A stretch of 64,000 nt of DNA from Xylocopa sonorina (taxonomy: Eukaryota; Arthropoda; Insecta; Hymenoptera; Apidae): positions 62,001 through 126,000 of the forward strand of contig NW_027490264.1 in NCBI RefSeq assembly GCF_050948175.1, read 5' to 3'. Shown in pieces: positions 37,670-49,800 of the stretch; the stretch's first letter is position 1, and every line of letters starts with the position of its first letter. Both the position numbers and the translations under genes were made by a program. The notes below the pieces were generated by a model. It was not told the DNA's origin. It made no database searches and worked only from the letters and a program-made list of their open reading frames with translations.

Positions 37670-38990
37670 CGACAACACTTCAAGGGAATGTAAATGCCAT
37701 ACTTCCTTGCTAGCAAATGCGTTTCCAGATATCTACGATTAGAAGCAATAGCGTTTTAATGCTTCTTATAGCGCGATATCGCACCTCAGTTTATTGTGGC
37801 ACGATAGGACATAATATTCATTGCGAAATGTTACGTATACCTCGTCTGAATGTGAATGCCACACATTCTTGCTGGGAAATGCGTTTCCTGGTGTCCACGT
37901 ATCTAAGCAATAGAGTTCTAATGCTTCTTATAACGCGATATCGCCTCTCATTTCTATGATTCATAATATCATGTAATATTCATTGGGAAGAGTTATGGAC
38001 ACCTCGACTACACTTCAAAAGAATGTAAATGCCACACTTCCATGCTAGGAAATGCTTTCCAGATGACTGTGTTTCGATGCTACAGAGTTCTAATGCGTTT
38101 TAAAACGCGATATCGCTTCCCATTTCTGTGTCTCATGATAAGATGTAATATTCATTGCGTAGTGCCACGTATACCTGGTCTATACTTCAAACGAATATAA
38201 ATGCCACACTACCTTGCTAGGAAATGCGATTCGAGATGTCTACCTATCGAAGCAATGGAGTTCTAATTTCACGTGTGCGCTTCAGAAGAATGTAACTGTC
38301 ACACTTGCTTGCTAGAAATGGCGTTTCCAGATGTCCACGTGTTGAAGCAATAAAGTGTTGATGCTCCTTAAACCGCGATAACGCATCTCATTCCCATGTT
38401 TCATGATAAGACATAATATTCATTGCGAAGTGTTATGTGTACTTTGTCTATACTTCAAAAGAATGTAAATGCCACACTTCCATGCTAGGAAATGCGTTTC
38501 TAGGTGTCTACGTATAGAAGCAATGAAGTTCTAATGCCTCTTAAAACGCGAAATCGCGGTGCAGTTCTATGTTTCATGATAAGATATAATAATCATTGCG
38601 AAGTGTTATGTATACCTCGTCTGCACTTCAAAAGAATGTAAATGCCACACATCCTTGCTAGTGAATACGTTTCCAGATGTCTGCGTATCGAAGCAATGAA
38701 GTTTTTATGCTCCTTAAAACGCGATAACGCATCTCCCTTCCATGTTTCACGTTAAGACATAATATTCATTGCGAAGTGTAATGAATACCTCGTCTGCACT
38801 TGAAAAGAATGTTAATGCCACACTTCTTTGCCAGGAAATAAGTTTCCAGATGTATACGTGTCCAAGCAATAGAGTTGTAATGCTTCTTAAAACGCGATAT
38901 CGCATATCATTTCTATGTTTCACGATAAGATATAATATTCATAGCGAAGTGTTATGTATACCTCGTCTACTCTGCGGAAGAATGTAAATG
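37670..38990 (+). repeat. Subfamily-B island 1 in array III
   Basis: Monomers show the B marks: GTTATG, TCTACACTTC or TCTGCACTTC, GCCACAC, AAATGCGTTTCCAG and ATCGAAGC. The island includes shortened monomers at about 37,840 (11 bp missing after CCTCGTCT) and at 38,268 (78 bp missing relative to the copy near 44,080). It is duplicated at 43,480-44,885, offset 5,815 bp before the 78-bp deletion and 5,893 bp after it. Confidence 0.85.
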
Positions 38991-40009
38991 CGACACTTCC
39001 TTGCTAGGAAGTAGCGTTTGCAGATGTCTCCGTATCGAAGCAATAGTGTTCTAATGCTTCTTATATCGCGATATCGCATCTCATTTCTATGTTTCATGAT
39101 GAGAAACAATATTCATTGCGAAGTGTCATGTATAGCTCGTATTCACTACAAAAGAATGTAAATGCGACACTTCCATGCTAGGGAATAGCGTTTGCAGATG
39201 TCTACGTATCGTAGCAATAGAGTTATAATGTTTCTTAAAATGAGAAGCTGCATTTCACTTCTATGTTTCATGATAAGATATAATATTCATTGCGAAGTGT
39301 CATGTATACCTCGTATTCACTTCAAAACAATGTAAATGCGACACTTCATTGCTAGGACGTAGCGTTTGCAGATATCTACGTATCGAAGCAAGAATGTTCT
39401 AATGCTTTTTAAATCGCGATATCGCATCTCACTTCTACGTTTCCTGACAAGATATAATATTCATTGCGAAGTGTCACGTGTACCTCGTATTCACTTCAAA
39501 CGAATGTAAGTGCGACACTTCCTTGATAGGAAATAGCGTTTCCAGATGTCTACGTATCGTAGCAATAGAGATATAACGCTTCTTTAAACGCGATATCGCA
39601 TCTCGTTTGTATGTTTCGTGATAAGATATATTATTCATTGCGAAGTGTCATGTATACGTCGCATACACTTCAAATGAATGTAAATGCGACACTCCCATGC
39701 TAGGAAATAGCGTTTGCAGAAGTCTACGTATCGAGGCAATAGTGTTCTAATGCTTCTTAAAACGCGATATCGCATCTCATTTTTATGTTTCATGAGAAGA
39801 TATAATATTCATTGCGAAGTGTCATGTATACCTCGTATTCACTTCAAAAGAATGTAAATGCGACACTTCCTTGCTAGGATATAAAGTTTGCCGATGTCTA
39901 CGTATCGTAGCAATAGAGATCTAATGCATCTTAAAACGAGATGTCGCATCTCGTTTCTCAGTTTCATGATAAGTTATAATATTCATTGCGAAGTGTCATG
40001 TATACCCCG

Positions 40010-40560
40010 TATTCACTTCAAAAGAATGTAAATGCCACACTTCCATGCTAGGAAATGCGTTTCTAGCTGTCTACGTATAGAAGCAATGAAGTTCTAATGC
40101 CTCTTAAAACGCGAAATCGCGGTGCAGTTCTATGTTTCATGATAAGATATAATAATCATTGCGAAGTGTTATGTATACCTCGTCTGCACTTCAAAAGAAT
40201 GTAAATGCCACACATCCTTGCTAGTGAATACGTTTCCAGATGTCTGCGTATCGAAGCAATGAAGTTTTTATGCTCCTTAAAACGCGATAACGCATCTCCC
40301 TTCCATGTTTCACGATAAGACATAATATTCATTGCGAAGTGTAATGAATACCTCGTCTGCACTTGAAAAGAATGTTAATGCCACACTTCTTTGCCAGGAA
40401 ATAAGTTTCCAGATGTATACGTGTCCAAGCAATAGAGTTGTAATGCTTCTTAAAACGCGATATCGCATATCATTTCTATGTTTCACGATAAGATATAATA
40501 TTCATAGCGAAGTGTTATGTATACCTCGTCTACTCTGCGGAAGAATGTAAATGCGACACT
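40010..40560 (+). repeat. Subfamily-B island 2 in array III
   Basis: About three B-type monomers nearly identical to 38,450-39,000, offset 1,563 bp (9 monomers minus 3 bp). They are followed by the same main-type monomers as at 39,000-39,160. A local duplication carrying the B/main junction. Confidence 0.8.
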
Positions 40561-41480
40561 TCCTTGCTAGGAAATAGCGTTTGCAGATGTCTCCGTATCG
40601 AAGCAATAGTGTTCTAATGCTTCTTATATCGCGATATCGCATCTCATTTCTATGTTTCATGATGAGAAACAATATTCATTGCGAAGTGTCATGTATAGCT
40701 CGTATTCACTACAAAAGAATGTAAATGCGACACTTCCATGATAGGAAATAGCGTTTCCAGATGTCTACGTATCGTAGCAATAGAGATATAACGCTCCTTT
40801 AAACGCGATATCGCATCTCGTTTGTATGTTTCGTGATAAGATATATTATTCATTGCGAAGTGTCATGTATACGTCGCATACACTTCAAATGAATGTAAAT
40901 GCGACACTCCCATGCTAGGAAATAGCGTTTGCAGATGTCTACGTATCGAGGCAATAGTGTTCTAATGCTTCTTAAAACGCGATATCGCATCTCATTTTTA
41001 TGTTTCATGAGAAGATATAATATTCATTGCGATGTGTCATGTATACCTCGTATTCACTTCAAAAGAATGTAAATGCGACACTTCCTTCCTAGGAAATAGA
41101 GTTTGCAGATGTCTACGTATCGTAGCAATAGAGATCTAATGCATCTTAAAACGAGATGTCGCATCTCGTTTCTCAGTTTCATGATAAGTTATAATATTCA
41201 TTGCGAAGTGTCATGTATACCTCGTATTCACTTCAAAAGAATGTAAATGCGACACTTCCTTGCTAGGAAATAGCGTTTGCAGATGTCTACGTATCGTAGC
41301 AATAGAGATCTAATGCATCTTAAAACGAGATATCGCATCTCGTTTCTCCGTTTCATGATAAGTTATAATATTCATTGCGAAGTGTCATGTATACATCGTA
41401 CTCACATCACAAGAATGTAAATGCGACACTTCCCTGCTAGGAAATAGCGTTTGCAGATGTCTACGTATCGTAGCAATAGA

Positions 41481-42350
41481 GTTCTAATTCATCTCAAAAC
41501 GCGATATCGCAACTCGTTCCTATGTTTCATGATAAGATACAATATTCATTGCGAAGTGTCATGTATATCTCGTACTCACTTCAAAAGAATGTAAATGCGA
41601 CACTTCCTTGCTAGGAAATAGAGTTTGCAGATGTCTACGTATCGTAGCAATAGAGATCTAATGCATCTTAAAACGAGATGTCGCATCTCGTTTCTCAGTT
41701 TCATGATAAGTTATAATATTCATTGCGAAGTGTCATGTATACCTCGCATTCACTTCAAAAGAATGTAAATGCGACACTTCCTTGCTAGGAAATAGCGTTT
41801 GCAGATGTCTACGTATCGTAGCAATAGAGATCTAATGCATCTTAAAACGAGATGTCGCATCTCGTTTCTCCGATTCATGATAAGTTATAATATTCATTGC
41901 GAAGTGTCATGTATACCTCGTATTCGCTTCAAAAGAATGTAAATGCGACACTGCCTTGCTAGGAAATAGCGTTTCCAGATATCTACGTACCGTAGCAAAA
42001 GATTTCTTATGCTTCTTAAAACGAGATGTCGCATTTCATTTCTATGTTTCGTAATAAGATATAATATTCATTGTGGAGTGTTATGTATACCTCGTATTCA
42101 CTTCAAAAGAATGTAAGTGCGACACTTCCAAGCTAGGAAGTAGAGTTTGCAGATGTCTCCGCATGGAGACCGTAGAGTTCTAATGCTTCTTAAAACGCGA
42201 TATCGCATACCTCTTCTGTGTTGCATGATAAGATATAATATTCATTGCGAAGTGTCATGTATACCTCGTATTCACGTCAAAAGAATGTAAATGCGACTAC
42301 TGCTTGCTAGGAAATAGCGTTTTCAGATGTCTACGTATCGTAGCAATAGA
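41481..42350 (+). repeat. Pentamer higher-order repeat, copy 1
   Basis: The block from GTTCTAATTCATCTCAAAAC at 41,481 recurs at 42,351, exactly 870 bp (5 x 174) later. It includes the rare GCATGGAGACCGTAGAG monomer at 42,161 (again at 43,031). By eye only isolated substitutions separate the copies. Confidence 0.9.
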
Positions 42351-43220
42351 GTTCTAATTCATCTCAAAACGCGATATCGCAACTCGTTCCTATGTTTCAT
42401 GATAAGATACAATATTCATTGCGAAGTGTCATGTATATCTCGTATTCACTTCAAAAGAATGTAAATGCGACACTTCCTTGCTAGGAAATAGAGTTTGCAG
42501 ATGTCTACGTATCGTAGCAATAGAGATCTAATGCATCTTAAAACGAGATGTCGCATCTCGTTTCTCAGTTTCATGATAAGTTATAATATTCATTGCGAAG
42601 TGTCATGTATACCTCGCATTCACTTCAAAAGAATGTAAATGCGACACTTCCTTGCTAGGAAATAGCGTTTGCAGATGTCTACGTATCGTAGCAATAGAGA
42701 TCTAATGCATCTTAAAACGAGATGTCGCATCTCGTTTCTCCGTTTCATGATAAGTTATAATATTCATTGCGAAGTGTCATGTATACCTCGTATTCGCTTC
42801 AAAAGAATGTAAATGCGACACTGCCTTGCTAGGAAATAGCGTTTCCAGATATCTACGTACCGTAGCAAAAGATTTCTTATGCTTCTTAAAACGAGATGTC
42901 GCATTTCATTTCTATGTTTCGTAATAAGATATAATATTCATTGTGGAGTGTTATGTATACCTCGTATTCACTTCAAAAGAATGTAAGTGCGACACTTCCA
43001 AGCTAGGAAGTAGAGTTTGCAGATGTCCCCGCATGGAGACCGTAGAGTTCTAATGCTTCTTAAAACGCGATATCGCATACCTCTTCTGTGTTGCATGATA
43101 AGATATAATATTCATTGCGAAGTGTCATGTATACCTCGTATTCACGTCAAAAGAATGTAAATGCGACTACTGCTTGCTAGGAAATAGCGTTTTCAGATGT
43201 CTACGTATCGTAGCAATAGA
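42351..43220 (+). repeat. Pentamer higher-order repeat, copy 2
   Basis: Second 870-bp copy, adjacent to the first. It ends where GTTCTAATGCTTCTTAAAAC replaces the expected GTTCTAATTCATC start of a further copy. Confidence 0.9.
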
Positions 43221-43479
43221 GTTCTAATGCTTCTTAAAACGAGATATCGCTTCTTATTCCTATGTTTCATGATAAGATATACTATTCATTGTGAAGTGTC
43301 ACGTATGCCGCGTATTCACTTCAAAGGAATGTAAATGCGACACTTCCATGCTTGGAAATAGAGTTTCCAGATGTCTACGTATCGTAGCAATAGAGACCTA
43401 ATGCTTGTTCAAACGCGATATCGCATCTCACTTCTATGCTTCATGATAAGCTATAATATTCATTGCGAAGTGTTATGTA

Positions 43480-44885
43480 TACCTCGACAACACTTCAAGG
43501 GAATGTAAATGCCATACTTCCTTGATAGCAAATGCGTTTCCAGATATCTACGATTAGAAGCAATAGCGTTTTAATGCTTCTTATAGCGCGATATCGCACC
43601 TCAGTTTATTGTGGCACGATAAGACATAATATTCATTGCGAAATGTTACGTATACCTCGTTTGAATGTGAATGCCACACATTCTTGCTGGGAAATGCGTT
43701 TCCAGGTGTCCACGTATCTAAACAATAGAGTTCTAATGCTTCTTAGAACGCAATATCGCCTCTCATTTCTATGATTCATAATATCATGTAATATTCATTG
43801 GGAAGAGTTATGGACACCTCGACTACACTTCAAAAGAATGTAAATGCCACACTTCCATGCTAGGAAATGCTTTCCAGATGACTATGTTTAGATGCTACAG
43901 GGTTCTAATGCGTTTTAAAACGCGATATCGCTTCCCATTTCTGTGTTTCACGATAAGATGTAATATTCATTGCGTAGTGCCACGTATACCTGGTCTATAC
44001 TTCAAAAGAATATAAATGCCACACTACCTTGCTAGGAAATGCGTTTCGAGATGTCTACCTATCGAAGCAATGGAGTTCTAATGCTTGATAAAACGCGAAA
44101 TCTCATGGCAGTTCTATGTTTCATGATAAGATATGATATACAATGCAAAGTGATATGTATACCACGTGTGCGCTTCAGAAGAATGTAACTGCCACACTTG
44201 CTTGCTGGAAAAGGCGTTTCCAGATGTCCACGTGTTGAAGCAATAAAGTTTTGATGCTCCTTAAACCGCGATAACGCATCTCATTCCCATGTTTCATGAT
44301 AAGACATGATATTCATTGCCAAATGTGTTATGTGTACTTTGTCTATACTTCAAAAGAATGTAAATGCCACACTTCCATGCTAGGAAATGCGTTTCTAGGT
44401 GTCTACGTATAGAAGCAATGAAGTACTAATGCCTCTTAAAACGCGAAATCGCGGTGCAGTTCTATGTTTCATGATAAGATATAATAATAATTGCGAAGTG
44501 TTATGTATACCTCGTCTGCACTTCAACAGAATGTAAATGCCACACATCCTTGCTAGTGAATGCGTTTCCAGATGTCTGCGTATCGAAGCAATGAAGTTTT
44601 TATGCTCCTTAAAACGCGATAACGCATCTCCCTTCCATGTTTCACGATAAGACATAATATTCATTGCGAAGTGTAATGAATACCTCGTCTGCACTTCAAA
44701 AGAATGTTAATGCCACACTTCTTTGCCAGGAAATGAGTTTCCAGATGTATACGTGTCCAAGCAATAGAGTTGTAATGCTTCTTAAAACGCGATATCGCAT
44801 ATCATTTCTATGTTTCACGATAAGATATAATATTCATAGCGAAGTGTTATGTATACCTCGTCTACTCTGCGGAAGAATGTAAATG
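43480..44885 (+). repeat. Subfamily-B island 3 in array III
   Basis: Copy of island 1 at +5,815 bp. It retains the complete monomer (about 44,076-44,170) that is deleted by 78 bp at 38,268, so this copy is closer to the ancestral state there. Confidence 0.87.
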
Positions 44886-45174
44886 CGACACTTCCTTGCT
44901 AGGAAATAGCGTTTGCAGATGTCTCCGTATCGAAGCAATAGTGTTCTAATGCTTCTTTTATCGCGATATCGCATCTCATTTCTATGTTTCATGATAAGTT
45001 ATAATATTCATTGCGAAGTGTCATGTATACCTCGCATACACTTCAAATGAATGTAAATGCGACACTTCCTTGCTAGGAAATAGCGTTTGCAGATGTCTAT
45101 GTATCGAAGCAATAGTGTTCTAAAGCTTCTTAAATCGCGATATCGCATCTCATTTCCATGTTTCATGATAAGGT

Positions 45175-46044
45175 ATAATATTCATTGTGCAGTGTTATGT
45201 ATACCTCGTATTCACCTCAAAAGAATGTAATTGCGACACTTCCTTGCTAGGAAATAGCGTTTGCAGATGACTACGTATCGAAGCAATAGTGTTCTAATGC
45301 CTCTTAAACCGTCATATCGCATCTCATATATACGTATCCTGATAAGATATAATATTCATTGCGAAGTGTCAAGTATACCTCGTATTCCTTTCAAGAGAAT
45401 GTAAATGCGACACGTCCTTGCTAGGAAGTAGCGTTTGCAGATGTCTACGTATCGAACCAGCAGACATCTAATGCTTCATAAATCGCCAAATCGCATCTCA
45501 TTTCTATGTTTCATGATAAGATATAATATTCATTGTGCAGTGTTATGTATACCTTGTTCTCACCTCAAAAGAATGTAATTGCGACACTTCCTTGCTAGGA
45601 AGTAGCGTTTGCAGATGACTACGTATCGAAGAAATAGTGTTCTAATGCTTCTTAAACCGTAATATCGCATCTCATATCTACGTTTCCTGATAAGATATAA
45701 TATTCATTGCGAAGTGTCAAGTATACCCCGTATTCCTTTCAAAAGAATGTAAATGCGACACTTCCTTGCTAGGCAGTAGCGTTTGCAGGTGTCTACGTAT
45801 CGTAACATTAGAGTTCTAATGCTTCTCAAAACGCGATATCGCTACAAATTACTATGTTTCATGATAATATATGATATTCATTGCGAAGTGTCATGTATAC
45901 CTCGCATTCACTTAAAATGAATGTAAATGTGACACTTCCTTGTTAGGAAATAGCGTTTGCAGACATCTACGTATCGTAGCAATAGAGTTCTAATGCTTCA
46001 CAAAACGCAAGGTCGCATCTCATTTCTGTGTTTCATGATTACAT
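45175..46044 (+). repeat. Second pentamer higher-order repeat, copy 1
   Basis: CTCTTAAACCGTCATATCGC at 45,301 recurs at 46,171, 870 bp later. The unusual CGAACCAGCAGACATCTAAT at about 45,454 recurs one pentamer later as well. The start is approximate. Confidence 0.85.
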
Positions 46045-46860
46045 ATAATATTCATTGTGCAGTGTTATGTATACCTCGTATTCACCTTAAAAGAATGTAA
46101 TTGCGACACTTCCTTGCTAGGAAATAGCGTTTGCAGATGACTCCGTATCGAAGCAATAGTGTTATAATGCCTCTTAAACCGTCATATCGCATCTCATTTC
46201 TACGTTTCCTGATAAGATATAATATTCATTGCGAAGTGTCAAGTATACCTCGTATTCCTTTCAAGAGAATGTAAATGCGACACTTCCTTGCTAGGAAGTA
46301 GCGTTTGCAGATGTCTACGTATCGAACCAGCAGACATCTAATGCTTCATAAATCGCCAAATCGCATCTCATTTCTATGTTTCATGATAAGATATAATATT
46401 CATTGTGCAGTGTTATGTATACCTCGCTCTCACCTCAAAAGAATGTAATTGCGACATTTCCTTGCTAGGAAATAGCGTTTGCAGATGACTACGTATCGAA
46501 GAAATAGTGTTCTAATGCTTCTTAAACCGTCATATCGCATCTCATATCTACGTTTCCTGATAAGATATAATATTCATTGCGAAGTGTCAAGTATACCCCG
46601 TATTCCTTTCAAAAGAATGTAAATGCGACACTTCCTTGCTAGGAAGTAGCGTTTGCAGGTGTCTACGTATCGTAGCATTAGAGTTCTAATGCTTCTGAAA
46701 ACGCGATATCGCTACACATTACTATGTTTCATGATAATATATGATATTCATTGCGAAGTGTCATGTATACCTCGCATTCACTTAAAATGAATGTAAATGT
46801 GACACTTCCTTGTTAGGAAATAGCGTTTGCAGATATCTACGTATCGAAGCAATAGAGTTC
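46045..46860 (+). repeat. Second pentamer higher-order repeat, copy 2
   Basis: Matches the preceding 870-bp block until about 46,860, where TTCTAAATCTTCGTAAAACC begins a different monomer. Confidence 0.83.
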
Positions 46861-49800
46861 TAAATCTTCGTAAAACCTGATATCGCATCTCATTTTTATG
46901 TTTCATGATAGGATATAATATTCATTGCGAAGTGCCATGCTTACCTTGTATTCATTTCAAAAGAATGTAAATGCGACACTTCCTTGCTAGGAAATAGCGT
47001 TTGAAGATGTCTGCGTATCGTTGCAATAGAGTTCTAATGCTTCTCAAAACGCGATATCGCATCCAATTCCTATGTTTCATGATAAGATATAATATTCAAT
47101 GTGCAGTGTTATGTACTCCTCGTATTCACTTCAAAAGAACGTAAATGCGACAATACCTTGCTAGGACATAGCGTTTGCAGATGTCTCCGTATCGAAGATA
47201 TAGTGTTCTAATGCTTCTTATATCGCGCTATCACATCTCATTTCTATGTTTCGTGATTAGATATAATACTCATTGTGCATTGTTCTGTATACCTCGTATT
47301 CACTTCAAAAGAATGTAAAAGCGACACTTCCTTGCCAGGAAATAGCGTTAGCAGATGTCTACGTATCGTAGCATTAGGGTTGTAATGCTTCTCAAAACGC
47401 CATATCGCTACTCATAACTATGTTTCATGATAATATATGATATTCATTGCGAAGTGTCATGTATACCTCGAGTACACTTAAAATGAATGTAAATGCGACA
47501 CTTCCTTGCTAGGAAATAGCGTTTGCAGATGTCTACGTATCGCAGCATTAGAGTTCTAATGCTTCTCAAAACGCCATACCGCTACTCATTACAATGTTAT
47601 ATGATAATACATAGTATTCATTGTGGAGTGTTATGTATATCTCGTATTCACTTCAAAAGAATGTAAATGCGATACTTCCTTGCTAGGAAATAGCGTTTGC
47701 AGATGTCTACGTATCGAAGCAATAAATTTCTAAAGCTTTCTAATTCGCGATATCGCATCTCATATCTATGTTTTATGATAATATATAATATTCATTGCGC
47801 AGTGTCATGTATACCTCGCATACACTTAAAATGAATGTAAATGCGACACTTCCTTGTTAGGAAATAGCGTTTGCAGATATCTAAGTATCGAAGCAATAGA
47901 GTTCTAAATCTTCGTAAAACATTATATCGCATCTCATTTTTATGTTTCATGATAGGATATAATATTCATTGCGAAGTGTCATGTATACCACGTATTCCTT
48001 TCAAAAGAATGTAAATGCGACACTTTCTTGCTAGGACATAGCGTTTGCAGGTGTCCATGTATCGAAGCAATAGATTTCTAATGCTTCTCAAATCGTCATA
48101 TTGCATCTCATTTCTATGTTTCATGATAAGATATAATATTCATTGCGAAGTATCATGTATACCTCGTATTCCTTTCAAAAGAATGTAAATGCGACACTTC
48201 CTTGCTAGGAAGTAGCGTTTGCAGATGTCTACGTATCGAAGCAATTGATTTCTAATGCTTCTTAAATCGCCATATTGAATCTCATTTCTATGTTTCATGA
48301 TAAGATATAATGTTCATTGCGGAGTGTTGTGTATACCTCGTATTCACTTCAAAAGAATGTAAACGCGACACTTCCTTGCTAGGAAATAGCGTTTGAAGAT
48401 ATCTACGTATCGTAGCAATAGAGTTCTAATGCTTCTCAAAACGCGATATCGTATCCAATTCCTATGTTTCATGACAAGATATAATATTCAATGTGCAGTG
48501 CTATGTACTCCTCGTATTCACATCAAAAGAAAGTAAATGCGACAATACCTTGCTAGGACATAGCGTTTGCAGATGTCTCCGTATCGAAGATATAGTGTTC
48601 TAATGCTTCTTAAATCGCCATATCGCATATCATTTCTATGTTTCATGTTAAGATATAATATTCATTGTGGAGTGTTATCTATACCTCGTATTCACTTCAA
48701 AAGAATATAAACGTGACACTTCCTTGCCAGGAAATAGCGTTTGCAGATGTCTACGTATGGCAGCATTAGAGTTCCAATGCTTCTCAAAACGCGATATCGC
48801 TACTCATTACTTTGTTTCATGATAATATATAATATTCTTTGTGGAGAGTTATGTATACCTCGTATTCACTTCAAAAGAATGTAAATGCGACTGTTCCTTG
48901 CTCGGAAGTAGCGTTTGCAGATGTCTACGTATCGAAGCAATAGTGTTCTAATGCTTCTTAAAACGAGAAACACATCATTTCTATGTTTCATGATAAGGTA
49001 TAATATTCATTGCGAAGTGTCATGTATACCTCTTATTCACTTCTAAAGAATGTACACGCGACACTTCCTTGCTAGGAAGTAGCGTTTGCAGATGTCTACG
49101 TATCGAAGCAACAGTGTTCTAACGCTTGATAAATCCAGATATCGCATCACATTTCTATGCTTCATGATAAGATACAATATTCATTGTAGAGCGTTATGAT
49201 TACCTCGTATTCCTTTCAAAAGAATGTACATGCGACTATTCCTTGCTAGGAAGTAGCGTTTGCAGATGTCTACGTATCGTAGAAAGAGAGCTCTAATGCT
49301 TCATAAAACGGGATATCGCTTCTCATTTCTATGTTTCATGATAGGATACAATATTCATTGCGAAGTGTCATGTATACCTCGTATTCACTTCAAAAGAATG
49401 TAAATGCGACACTTCCTTGCTTGGAAATAGCGTTTGCAGATGTCTACGTATCGAAGAATTAGAGTTCTAGTGCTTCTTATATCGCCATATTGCATCTCAT
49501 TTCTTTGTTTCATGATTATATATAATATTCATTGTGGAGTGTTATGTGTACCTCGTATTCACTTCAAAAGAAAGTAAATGCGACACTTCCTTGCTAGGAA
49601 ATACCGTTTGCAGATGTCTACGTATCGTTTCAATAGAGTTCTAATGCTTCTCAAAACGCGATATCGCTTCTCATTTCTATGTTTCATGATAATATATAAT
49701 ATTCGTTGCGAAGTGTCATGTATACCTCGCATACACTTAAAATGAATGTAAATGAGGCACTGCCTTGCTAGGAAATAGCGTTTGCATATGTCTACGTAGC

